NCBI GenBank assembly: GCA_037576215.1
Contig: JBANDB010000010.1
Coordinates: forward strand, 1,798,001 to 1,862,000
Direction: 5' to 3'
Origin: Armillaria gallica
Taxonomy: Eukaryota; Basidiomycota; Agaricomycetes; Agaricales; Physalacriaceae
DNA length: 64,000 nucleotides
Below the pieces are notes generated by a model. That model did not search any database. It was given only the letters and a program-made list of their open reading frames with translations, and was not told where the DNA came from. The translations under genes and the position numbers were made by a program. Shown one piece after another: positions 34,141 to 44,649 of the stretch. Numbering within the stretch: the stretch's first letter is position 1; the number at the start of each line of letters is the position of its first letter.

Positions 34141-34733
34141 ATCACATTGTACATCTATTTTGCATCAAGAAGGAACCTACTTCTTTATTCTAGAAAACGA
34201 GTATGAGCAGCAATGGAAATAGTATTGCTATATCTTGCACTGCGATAGAAGCGCCGAAAGATATAGATTGGACGTAGCTCGCATGTGATTCGTTCTAGGT
34301 GCAGCGGTACATACCGATAACCTAAAAATTTCCACTTGAAAGAAATTCGGAACGTGGTATGAACAACCAACAGTGACTAAGCACTCCCTACCGCTCTAGC
34401 TGATGTCCCAAAGACAGGATAGCCGCTAGAATTTAGTATCAACGCGGGATCGTCGTGCCAAAGTGGAAAAACTCATACGGCGGGTGGTGCGAGAACAAGA
34501 GACAGAGCAAACGACGTCTCCGCTCGACCGTGCTCATGATCCTGCAGCCATTGTTTATCTATACCAGGAGATATCTTGAACAGTTCTTTCCGGTCATAGA
34601 GATGGTCCAAGTTCCAACAAATTCTTGGGAGCTACGGTTGAATCAATCCTGTTTCTTGGTTGTCGAATCGGAATTCAAATTTCACGATTAATTCTTTAAA
34701 AATGAAAAAAATCAACGAATTGTTAACCCCACT

Positions 34734-34828
34734 TCGGATACGGGGAATCGAACCCCGAGCTGCCGCGAAAGAATTATCGGGTTCAATCGAATGAGAGGCG
34801 GCAATGTTAGCCATTACACCATATCCGA
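34734..34828 (-). tRNA. tRNA-Glu (CTC) with 24-nt intron
   Basis: Acceptor TCGGATA/TATCCGA and T-arm CGGGG TTCGATT CCCCG are intact. The anticodon stem is a perfect GCCGC/GCGGC with CTC in the loop. The intron follows A37 and is longer than in the other copies. The D-loop has one C-to-T difference (GTAATGGCT). Expected to be functional. Confidence 0.85.
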
Positions 34829-34829
34829 G

Positions 34830-37230
34830 TAAGTAGAAGCCTATCTTCCTTAAGATTGACACTTAGACCCCTAGAAAAGCTTGGCTGAAGCCCAGGCGTA
34901 GACCGCGGGGATTTGAAGGAAAAGAGAGCAGAGGAATATGACTTGGGTTTGTGGGCAGAGAAGAAGGGGGGATGATGCTGGGGAGGCAGTGGGCGCGTAG
35001 AGACATAACAGGATCGGACGCATTAAAGAAAAGCGAGTGCTTGGGAACTCGATTTCGTTCGTGAGGAGGGAGTGGCTAAAAATCAGACGAGGAAGGGAGG
35101 AGTTCTACAACTTGGGTCGTTCGTCGTGCTTTGGGGATGATGATAACCAAGGTCGGTATTGAAAAGGCGGATTGTTTATGTTTACGATTTGGGGCGAGGA
35201 GAAGGGACTTTGGAGTACCATGTCCTCCAGGGGCTCTCGTTTGCGCGACTTTGTACGTTGTGGCGGGGGAAGACGGGGTAGAGAGAACATGGAATCCCGA
35301 ATGTAGGCAGGTGGCGATGGGAAATGGATGGAGGCATACGAGGTCGATTACTTGTACAACGCCACACTACGATCTGGGGACGTGGAGGTGGTTGACTCTT
35401 TTCTTGCATTTGTCAGGCGCCCTTGTCGGGGTTCCGTGATGAACTTATTCACGGGCAAATGGATGAGGGTTCAGATGACCGCCTCTCCGATTCGAAAAGT
35501 GCCGTCATTGCAACTGGAAAGAGAGGCTTTCGATGGGCCAAGGGATTGTGAGAAAGGCGTTGATGTCTTTGCCTCGCGTCAGGTAGACTGTGTGCATCAA
35601 ATCAGCCTGTGTGGAGCGAAGAGACTCGAGCGTCCCATCTTTACATCTACTCTGTGCCAAGAGCGATGGATGGAGGCTGGCGTTTATCCTTTTGAGGATA
35701 TGAATAGGTCAGTTCAGGGTCTTTCCCTTTCAGAGCCACGAGTATACAACAGCGCAGGACGCGTACCTGGAGAAAAACGTTTTACAATGGCAAAAAAGAC
35801 GCGTCCACGCAAATTCAGGGCCAACAAGTGGTCGTGCTAAGTGGACAAGTCATAAACGCACCAACAATCCATGTTGGGCAAAAGTAGTATTTGCAAAAAA
35901 ATGTTACGTTCTACGACAGTACTGTGGGATGGAGAATCGAACTCCGAGCTTGAGAGGTAGCCGGTATACCATATCCCACCAGGTTTAAACTTGAGCTTGA
36001 GGACCTATATGCTGACACGTTCTACATTCATCATTTGCACAGGGACGACATCGTAGGAGGGGAATGAAGGGGAAAGCTTGGTCGTGTGTCTGAAAGGAGT
36101 GCTGTCTTTCATAAAGGGCCTGCGCATGAAAAGAAATCAAGCACGGAAGCCACGGTACCGGATGCGAGTGGAAACCGAACGAAAAACGGCTCATATAGTG
36201 GTGGATGTAGAGATAGATGATGTTACGTCCGAGGAGGGGAGCACCAAGTTTGTGGAGTTGGGTCGTCGGGAACTTGGATTTGTCCGCTTTCTATTCTGTT
36301 CCTCAATTAGTCGGTACCTCCCAACAAAGGGTCCCATGACGCCTAGAGTGACAAGACAGGGGTTTCCTCAGAGAAACAGAGGGATCCAGGTATTTGTTTC
36401 TGAGGGCGAATTCCATGACGGGGTTTGGTAATGGGCGCGTGTAGGGCAAAGGAGGAGTAGAATGACGCGTCACGTTCTGGACGTACGTGCTGGTGCGAGG
36501 GTTTATACGACCGCCTCTCTCAGATAGAGGGTTCTGTGGCGTTCGGACACCAGAGAGAGAGAGGGAGGTTTGACATGACTCTATCGAAAGACATGATAGC
36601 CTTTCGAGGGCAGAAGGGTTATGCGTAACTGGTCAGGTAGATTGTGAACATCAAAATCAGGCAAGAGACGCGACCGCCGCATGGAACGAGACGCGAGCGC
36701 ATCAATAAGTTGGTGTCTCCCTCACAAGAGTTCCGAGTGAAAAGAATGGAGGCGGGAAAAGAGAGATGTAATCTTCGCAAGGCGGTTTGGTTTGTGGGAT
36801 GGGGGCCTCCACCTAGATGGGCAGGTGTAATGCCAACTTCTTCCGCTACAGGGATAGCTCCCGAGATGTCGAGCGACGACGGCAGTTCTTCCTCTTCCGC
36901 AGCATGTCTTTGGGAGTTTGGTACCTTGGCATTTCGTCATAAAGTGCAGATGGTAGAACAAGAAGGGTACGTTCTGATAGTCGCGCCGAGCGCAGAGAAG
37001 GGTGGAGTAAGAGTCGTGCGAGACAACCTGGTCCCGGCGAGTCTGTTCGGTGGCAATGAAAGTGTATCATGCCAAAACGAAGCTCGGGGATGTCGATAAT
37101 GCATATAGCGTGTGACGGTAGGGATGTCGGCTCTGAGACGCAGCAAGACAGAGCGCAAGAGAGGCTTGACGCGAAGGACAAATTCAGGGCCAAAGTGGTG
37201 GCGGCGGAGAAATACCGGCCCTATTCCCCG
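34830..37230. repeat. Segment R, unit 3b (extended form)
   Basis: Long non-coding segment that closely matches 59,780-62,800, including the 54-nt tRNA-like element. Landmarks are ATTCGTCCGCCTCTC-type sequence, GGGACTTTGGAGTACCATGTC (35,205), CACGGGCAAATGG (35,450), TGGTCAGGTAGATTGTGAAC (36,633) and GGCGGCGGAGAAATACCGG (37,200). The 170-codon plus frame at 35,328-35,840 is not preserved in the 60 kb copy, so I do not call it a gene. Confidence 0.6.
35926..35979 (-). other. 54-nt tRNA-Glu-like element lacking the anticodon arm, copy 1
   Basis: On the minus strand, TGGGATA, a D-arm-like GGTATACCGGCTACC, a T-arm GGAGTTCGATTCTCC and a closing CATCCCA can be read. The part between D-arm and T-arm is reduced to TCTCAAGCTC, so no anticodon stem can form. 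The acceptor strands have co-varied away from tRNA-Glu (GGGAT/ATCCC). A second copy lies at 61,576..61,523. Confidence 0.6.
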
Positions 37231-37244
37231 CTCGCTTTTCACCT

Positions 37245-37560
37245 TGATGGCCTCCGCAGAAGTCTATCCTCCTGTCTACCCACTAAGCCAATGACGGTGC
37301 GCTCCTCATCCGCCGGCAGATGCTCGCCCAGTGCGGCACCTTCCTCTTTGGCACCAACGATATCATCGCCTAGCAGCTCATCAAGAAGAAAGGCCCCAGG
37401 CGCCATGACGCGGAGGTGCGTAATCCTTTGTCTGCCCATCCCTCCCCCTAACAGATACGCTAGTTCATTCGCATCGTCCAGCTAAAATCCTACAGCGGCG
37501 CGACCTTTGTCATTATGCAACACGTCCTTTTGAGGATGCATCTCTAGTTATCTAGCGACG
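37245..37560 (+). pseudogene. Mpv17/PMP22-like relic, unit 3b copy
   Basis: Exon 1 is mostly deleted (ATGGCCTCCGCAGAAGTC). Exon 2 still reads VRSSSAGRCS in one frame and MLAQCGTFLFGTND-type sequence in another, with the AALL-coding bases missing. A TAG replaces the QQ codons (CGCCTAGCAGCTC). Non-functional. Confidence 0.65.
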
Positions 37561-39000
37561 CATATAGTAACGTCGACTGGAACATTGAGCTTGAGGTTGT
37601 CGTGAAGGGCCTGAAAAGCCGCGAGCGGATGCTTCTGCAAACGACGGTCAGTATCCGTTTCTTCGAATTCTTCCGTGTTTCTCAAATTTCTCGTTTGGAT
37701 AGCTGCAATCGATTGTATGTCGATTTGACGTTCGAGCCCACGGTCCAGTCAGATTCAATTGACTCGTACCGTACGCAGGACGGGCTGTTTGGTTTCGCGT
37801 CTGGATCTGAATATTCAGGTCGAGACTCTAAGCTTCAATTCACGGTCACCCTCAGGACTCCCCCGCGGATGACGAAGATGCTAGAGACACCTTTCGGTAT
37901 GCATCTTGTCATGGTCCCTTGACGCCAAGTGTCTCATGAGAACGATAGAGTTCGCATACTCGACAGATGTACTACCATAACCGTTAAATACGACGAGCGC
38001 TGGCCTTTCTATCTTGCCGCGTCATACCAGTTGTCTACACAAAGATTGGGCAATCTGCTTGTGCAACCCAGGCCATCCGAGATACCCCTACGATATTCTA
38101 TTCGCAGTCAAAGTCTGCTGAGGAGATGGGAGGTCGGAAGCTCGCGGAAAACGGTATTATATCTCAGGAGTAAGGAGGGTATGTTACTGATACAATGCTC
38201 CTTGAATTTTTCTGACATGTCTATTTCTAGTCGAAGACGACCTGGAAACCGCGTCAAGAAGTGGCACATAAAACGCTGCGACTATCAAACGTTTCGCAAA
38301 ATACGCATAGATGAAAGGAGAACCATTTCGTTATTTGTCCCATACCCAACCTCGACTTCGAATGGGATTTATGAAACCGATCACTCTCCCCACTAGACCA
38401 GGAAGATTCTACCAATGATCGCCCGATTCACTTCGTCGCGCAGCTCCATGGATCTAAACGCCAAGACTCTTTCCAATCAAGATGGCAGCTCACGTCGTAG
38501 CTGGCCTGTGAAACGAAACCGCTCTTTATGCGACTAACCTGCAAGGCAAGACTGTTCCCGTCCATGGCGGTATATGGACTGCGAGCACGATTTGGGAGGG
38601 CTGTCGTCATGGAATACGCTGGCGTGTCGGTGGGCCATATAGCACGCCTGGGAATAGGTCAGTACTCCTAGTGTGCGTCGGTATACGGCAGTCACTGAAC
38701 TGACGGCAAGAAAGTATTAGCGTCGACGGTGTAAAATTTGCACTGCTCAAGAACATGCCATGGACAATTGGGCGGAGGAGCATCTTCTGTGGGATCCATG
38801 ATGCCACGAAACCTGTTATTCTCGATTTCAAGCACTCGGTGTTTGCCCCAAACCACCATTGTGAAGACATGGGATACTTGGGAGCTCGAGGAAGTGGGAC
38901 TTTATCTCGAGTTGTGGGGAAATGAGCGGTGTATGGTTCTTGCAACAACGTCCGGCTAGGCTTGTACTGATAATCGTTTTGTTTTCTGTAGTTGAGGAAT
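37560..39000 (+). repeat. Segment B, unit 3b
   Basis: This matches 46,620-47,720 and 63,130-64,000. Shared pieces include TTCTTCGAATTC, CTCCCCCGCGGATG, a NDRPIHFVA-coding stretch near 38,417 and the GGAACATGCCATGGACAG-type motif near 38,750. The last reads E-H-A-M-D-x-W-A-E-x-H-L-L-W-D-P in all three copies, then loses frame, so a relic coding exon is likely; the parent gene is unidentified. Confidence 0.55.
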
Positions 39001-40185
39001 ATTCAGGAGCTCGGCAGCGTCTTCGAGTTTATGCGGTATACAGAACGCCGAGCCGAGGTCCTGACGCTTCGAGAACATGATTTTGACACCTCGTAGGTCT
39101 TAAATGTGTTTTGCTGGAAGACCGGAGGTGTAGCCCGAGGACCGAGTCATCGAACAAATTCGAAACCTGGTACTTTCCCTCCTTACCACGACCAAGTCTG
39201 CGGATGTTCCCTCGACGGTCCTGCCATCCTCTGCTACAGCGTCAAGAAAGGCCGGGGAACAGACAGGGATGGCGTCAAGACGATGAACGACTTGAAGCTC
39301 CGTTTGCGGCGTGAAGAGACCTAACGTTGATATCAACTTTTCAATTGCCGTTGCATCTTTGGATCCCCAGAATTCGTTCCCTTTGCGCAAGGATGACTCG
39401 CGGAGCTGAAGAAGAGGATCGGGACAGTAAACCCGCTAAGGTGGAGACGTATGTATCAGCCGCTCGTGATAGCGCCTTTGCATCCTTCTTAATACGACCA
39501 TACTTCTGTATTCTCTTCAATGAGCTGGAGGCTGTTGCTTCCACCATCGAATCCTATAGATGCCAACTGCCGGAGTGAAGAGAAGATTGACTGAGAGCAA
39601 GACCCTTCCGCGGGCGAATCATGAATAACCCAAACCACACAACCAACTACCTCGTCACTGAAGCACGAAGCCTCATCAAGATTTGTGATGATGGCCCGAC
39701 ATTGTTCAACAATTTTATGTTATTACTCAAGGTGACGACGCTGGGGGCGTCTAATCCTATCCTATCAATCACTAAGTAACTGTGATAGAATGCCGATGAA
39801 TGCGCAGTGGAAACGTAAGTACGGAGTTTTTCCCGTGAACGATATCCTCCGTCTTCAAGGGGAAAATCTATGCGGGAATCCTTGTTCGAGTGAGCTAGCC
39901 GTTTCAACCACAGCCAGCATCGCGCGCTACCAAACTTCAATGTTCGAGTCTGGACACTTTTCGTAGCGCGTACGCTATGAAGGTTCATTTCGTCGTTCTT
40001 TATTGTTGAAGGTCAATTGTATCCGGCCACTGTCAATTTAGGACTGGGACTAGTTTCAGCAATAGGGCGGGTCAGTCGTTCGATGATAGCCTGCGCTCCA
40101 ATTTGCGCTTGTTGTCTGTTGCTCATCCGACTAAATCATATTTATCTATCCTAGGTTCAATGTATACAAAACATATCATCTTCCA
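39000..40185. repeat. Composite of relics between units 3b and 4
   Basis: 39,320-39,600 matches 23,930-24,250. At 39,630-39,730 the plus strand reads NHTTNYLVTEARSLIKI, a diverged piece of exon 1 of the partner family. 40,080-40,180 matches the 3' flank of the LRR-type gene (5,730-5,850; shared TTGTTGTCTGT and GGTTCAATGTATACAAA). No intact gene. Confidence 0.5.
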
Positions 40186-40189
40186 TTCG

Positions 40190-40697
40190 TAATGCCACCA
40201 TTTATCTTCCTTTCGTAGGAGACAAACGTCACTGCAACAGGTGTACTTATTTTGTAGGCAGACCAGAGCCGTCCCTCGCCAGCATTCATGTTGTCAAAGA
40301 CTCTTTTGACCCTGATAATCGACATTGTACTCACAGAGAAAAGTGTCTGATGCTAATCAGCATGGAGTTCGACTCTCCCGAGGGGCACTGTCGCTCATGG
40401 ATGGACTAAGAATGAGAATACCCCGGACTCGGAGTAGGTACTCGGTTTCTGACTTCCACAGAGGTTTAGTTCAGACTTTGACACTTCCCAAGCAAACCCT
40501 GGTTTAAGAACTCCAGACACAACCTTCCAGTTTCACGAGACAAGGCTCACACTCGGATTGGTAAACAACTGTTTGAAGGCAGCACCGCATACATTAGTAT
40601 CAAGTTCATGTTACCTATGTTCACGATAGCATGAATCTATCAACGCTGTCTAGTCCCAAACTCTGTCTCATCATGTTCTAGGAAGATAGAAACTTTT
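40190..40697. repeat. Segment D, unit 4
   Basis: Full-length segment D with ATGCCACCATTTATCTTCC, CAACAGGTG, TCGCCAGCATTCATGTTGTC and CACGAGACAAGGCTCACACT in the standard order, ending at the F-box stop. Confidence 0.6.
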
Positions 40698-42242
40698 CTA
40701 AAAGTCGGGCAAATCTGGGCCCGAAAACGAGTACCAATAGTCCAGAACAAGCGGACTCCACTCCTTGACCCGCATCTCTGCATTGTCCCCAATGACAGCT
40801 CGAATATCTGCTTCTATAATCTGAGCAGTAGAATTACCCCTCTCAAAGGAAGTTTCGATCGTCTTCAGCACTCCTGCTTCACAGCGAGAGCGGATCATAT
40901 TGAGTAGGGCAAGCCGCTTTGTCTTGTGAAGGAGATGCTCAGACGCAAAGCAGAGGACAAGATGGCGCAGATTGGGTAAAATTGAGGAAGGAGAAAGGAT
41001 CTTGGAAATGTCATCCCAGTCCGGACCGAGTTCGAGTTTGAGGTGAGAGATCGTTGAACATGCCTGTGATGAGAAGATGTTACTGAGCATGGCCAACGGT
41101 CCTTGCGCGCACATACTCAAGCTCTCGAGACGACATCCAGATCGACGGAGGAAGGGGGCGATACCGGACGACGACGGCGATCCCTCAGGAACTTCAACAA
41201 TGGTGAGGCTCTGGAGTATCGGTGCCGTTAGGAGATCGAGGGTGTCTGAATCCTCTACGTACAGTTGGCGGAGCTCAGCCATGACCACCGGCGCCGGGGT
41301 TGACGACAACTCAATGCTGGGAAGCAGGTGGCATGTTCTAAGCTTCGGCAACTGGGAAAGGAGTTGTAGATCTTCTACACAACCGATATATCCGGAATAA
41401 TGAGTTAGCCTGGACGGTAGTCTAACTTTATGGATCCCATGGTCTGGAACGATTGCTTGCCATAGCTGCGGGGCTTTCAAGCAGATGTCCGAGGACATCT
41501 TCGAGGGATAGCCATCCTCATCAAATATATCCATTTCAATTGTCTGCAGAACAGGAAAATGTGACACAGATTCCAAGTGATGCATATGGTGCGCGTCGGT
41601 TCGAATACACGCATTCCTCCACCGATAGGAAGATTGGACGAGTAAGGACAAAATTTCGCCGTCTTTTGCAGATTTGGGGCGGCAACAGATGGCTACCAGA
41701 CTGAGAGGATGCTCGCCTGTGCGCTCGAGATATGTCTGCAATATCTCGGGAGCGTGCTTGGAGAAAGGCGGTTTCACCAAGACATACCGAGCCCAAGACG
41801 CTGGCGATGTGTGTAGAATATCTCTCCAAAGTCCACAGACGCGACCCAAAACCCAAAGAGGTCTGGCCATGTCTAGACTATCATGTGTGCTCTCGTCCAC
41901 TTCTGCATGATGTTCATCCTGCCGCCAAGAGTCGCAAACAGAATGGAAGATTTCAAGGAGAATATCTCGGGGAAGACGACGGATGGGGGCGAAGACCGAC
42001 TTGTGATGTTCTAGGGATTTCAGGACTGCATGAAGCTGGGCATTATACCAAGACCCCAACCGTTCTAACTTCACGGTTTCGTCGTTTATCGAGGCATGGT
42101 CAGATCCAAGCAATGGCCGTGACCCACGTAGAATCTGTGAAACGAGGCTGTCGGAACCCTGGGTGACTTTGAGAGCATCTGAATGTGGCTCGGGAGGAAG
42201 GGAATTGACAAATCCGCAATTGCTGCAGGTGAGGCACGACAT
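40698..42242 (-). CDS. F-box/LRR protein, array copy 4 (514 aa)
   Basis: Intronless and full length, with the MSCLTCSNCGFVN start. The F-box is split by RQDEHHAEVDESTHDS. The protein is a mosaic: the F-box region matches copy 2 (LKSLEHHKSVFAPIRRL), the middle matches copy 1 (GIHKVRL and IELSSTPAPVVMAELRQLYV against SELSSTAAPVLMAELRQLYV), and the C-terminal third matches copies 3 and 5. This suggests gene conversion or unequal crossing over. Expected SCF adaptor with an unknown target. The partner gene upstream is decayed and the spacer is the short form. Confidence 0.85.
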   Translation of the reverse strand: MSCLTCSNCGFVNSLPPEPHSDALKVTQGSDSLVSQILRGSRPLLGSDHASINDETVKLERLGSWYNAQLHAVLKSLEHHKSVFAPIRRLPRDILLEIFHSVCDSWRQDEHHAEVDESTHDSLDMARPLWVLGRVCGLWRDILHTSPASWARYVLVKPPFSKHAPEILQTYLERTGEHPLSLVAICCRPKSAKDGEILSLLVQSSYRWRNACIRTDAHHMHHLESVSHFPVLQTIEMDIFDEDGYPSKMSSDICLKAPQLWQAIVPDHGIHKVRLPSRLTHYSGYIGCVEDLQLLSQLPKLRTCHLLPSIELSSTPAPVVMAELRQLYVEDSDTLDLLTAPILQSLTIVEVPEGSPSSSGIAPFLRRSGCRLESLSMCAQGPLAMLSNIFSSQACSTISHLKLELGPDWDDISKILSPSSILPNLRHLVLCFASEHLLHKTKRLALLNMIRSRCEAGVLKTIETSFERGNSTAQIIEADIRAVIGDNAEMRVKEWSPLVLDYWYSFSGPDLPDF

Positions 42243-42760
42243 TGAGGTGTGAATGTTGGAAGACGGTTCAGGAATTTTTGGAGAAAGATGAATTTGTGTA
42301 CGATTTTCGCTGCAGATCGAACGAAGTCAGCCTGGTAAGCCGCGTTAGAGATAGTCGCGTAACTCGTACCTGCGTATAAGAAGTTGAGCGGATGAATGAA
42401 AGGAACACACGTGCCACTCTGAGGCTCCCAGCCCCTCCGAGCCCGGTCCCCGGCGATCCTGCCGCCGAGCTTCGCCACTGCAACGTGCATTCGAATTCAT
42501 GATTCTCCTAACACCATTGTTGGGCGGCGAGCATTCTCTAATGGCAGCCACCCGTATCTTCTGTGATCTCAGCCTATGTCTACTCAGTCTCACTGATGTT
42601 TTTTCACATTATCTCGGTAGTGCAGATGGCACAAATCCTTTCATTACTGCGTAAACTTATAAACTGCCAACATTCTCGGGAAACAACCGAAAAGGTGCAG
42701 AATGCGACGAAATACGACAGAGCTCGTAAAGCAGTCTCAGGCTTAATAACGACCGATCAT
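42243..42760. promoter_or_regulatory. Short-form divergent spacer, unit 4
   Basis: The AACGAAGTCAGCCTGGTAAG and AGTCGCGTAACTCGTACCTG elements of the long form are kept. About 200 bp are missing relative to units 1, 2 and 6, and the sequence next to the partner start differs. Unit 5 has the same short form. Confidence 0.4.
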
Positions 42761-43640
42761 GGTCTATCTCAGACTCTATATTCTGGGGTCGAATTGACTA
42801 CTTCCACTGGATCACTATACTTTAACAGTGACGTCCCAGTAGAGCTTATCTGCTTGAATGAAGGAGAGGACTATCAGCCAATCCAAATTCCATCAACCAC
42901 TGACGATACTGCGGCCTATCTCGTCACCCAAGCATGCGAACTCATCAAAAACATCTAGGGCGACATCTGACTCCCTTGGGCAGGCCCGTTGCTATCACGT
43001 CTGCTATGCTCAATTGTGCTCCCAACGTACGCTATGTCGCTTTAGCAATATTCGCCTGCAAAAGCATTAGTCAACTGGCTTTACTACTATGGCTCACGTA
43101 TCTCCTATGGCCATGTCCGTTCCCTCTGCATAAATCTGACTTTCGCTACTGTTAAGTAGTCAAGGCGCTAAACTGGGAAATACTCGAGAAGAGAAGAGAA
43201 GCGGCTGCATTCCGACCTACGAAAACAAGTCCTTTTCACCGCTTATAGGGATCTGACCCAGTTAATCAACTCCCGGCTAAACACACAGGTCAATTTCTGG
43301 ATCCATCACGCGAGGGATATGCAGAACTATATCGACCCCGTCAGTTCCGTCCAGCAACCTCGAGCTCAGCACCTGCTCGACTTTTAGGGTTGCGACTGGG
43401 GTGAGTGAACCATCGCCTCGCCTTCAGATCTACAGAGCCCACTTATAATAGAGCCCCGATGAATACACTGTACGGAGAATGCCTATGGTGGCCCGTACTC
43501 ATATCGTCGTCAAAGAGAGTACCCTGCCTGACCCACGATACGTGCATGCGTACCCCAACAAAGCGGAGCAGGAAACATGTCTGCCCTATGATCTATCGGA
43601 CACGGCATCCCTGACACTGTCACCAGCGACATCCAGTTGA
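42761..43640 (+). pseudogene. Divergent partner family, decayed copy of unit 4
   Basis: Exon 1 has lost the native ATG context and reads NEGEDYQPIQIPSTTDD, then YLVTQACELIKNI and a stop. Later blocks resemble exons 2 to 4 (VVKALNW, TRHP) but contain deletions and several frame changes. No product can be made. Confidence 0.7.
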
Positions 43641-44070
43641 AGGGCTCAGACTGAACCCAGGTTGTTACGAAAATGGGCGCAACTTAAAGCAGCTCTCGGA
43701 GGTAAGATTACTGATTCACCTCGCAGTGCGATAGAAATGCCGAATAATATAGCTCACGTCCTAGGTGTTCAGCGGTTTTTGATTACACAACCATCACCTA
43801 GGAAAAATTCAATGCAAACGGAAATAGGACGTGGTGTGAACCAACTGTGATTACCCCTCATTCAAACGCTGATGCCCCAAAAACATGATGGCAGCTAGAG
43901 ACTCTTATCAACGGTGAGTGGAGGAAGGAGACTCAAACGGCGACTGCTCAAGATCATGCAGCCTGGAAATGTCTCCGGCGGTTCTTTCTGACCAGATTGC
44001 CAAAGTAACAAGTTCTTAAATCGCTCGACTCTGTTGAAACTTAAAAAGGGTATGTGTCATGTCAAAGGAT

Positions 44071-44148
44071 TCGGATACGAGCTGCCGCGAAACATGAAGC
44101 ACATTTGCAAATGAAAGGCGGCAATGTTAGCCGTTACACCATATCCGA
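44071..44148 (-). pseudogene. tRNA-Glu pseudogene with T-arm deletion
   Basis: The acceptor strands and D-arm are normal and the anticodon stem is kept. The anticodon region reads CTTTCA (TTC instead of CTC). The T-stem and T-loop, including the B-box, are deleted; the sequence jumps from AGCTC to GTATCCGA. Confidence 0.7.
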
Positions 44149-44554
44149 TCAATAAGAATGTGAGCTCTCTTATTTCAGAATGACACGCGGAATTTATCCG
44201 CCGACATTGCGGCTCCAAGAAGGTTCTTGTATTCCTTGTAACGAACGAAGCCGAATATGTATAACGTTGTGCCAGAGAGAGGAGTTCCACGAGCTTCCAC
44301 AGTGTGCCTTTGGTAGTGGTATCGCATTAGTGTTTACGATTTAGTGCGAGAGCGAAGAGTACCTCCTCCTCAAGCGCAGAGAAGGATGGAGTAAAGAGTC
44401 GTTGGCAATCGGATTCGCATAAGCGCGGGAACTTGACGTGTGTAGTGCACTTGAAATGAAAACTCAACTGTTAAACAAAGCATGATCACCGGTCGGGACT
44501 TGCACAAGGGCAAACTTCGAGGCTTTACCAAAAACTAGATAGATACCGGGTTAT

Positions 44555-44649
44555 TCGGATATGGGGAATCAAACCCCGGGCTGCCGCGAAAGGACATAGT
44601 CCGTATCCTAAAGGATAGGTGGCGATAGTAGCCGTTACACCATATCTGA
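44555..44649 (-). pseudogene. Degenerate tRNA-Glu copy
   Basis: The D-arm (GGTGTAACGGCTA) and the end CCCCATATCCGA are recognisable. The acceptor has a mismatch (TCAGATA), the CTC anticodon has become ATC in CTATCC, and the T-loop reads TTTGATT. It lies 400 bp from the other unit 4 relic, so this unit once had two copies. Confidence 0.65.

Noticed and set aside
35328..35840. Plus-strand frame of 170 codons in segment R
   Set aside because: The homologous region near 60.4-61.4 kb is broken by stops and the insertion, and no family is recognisable.
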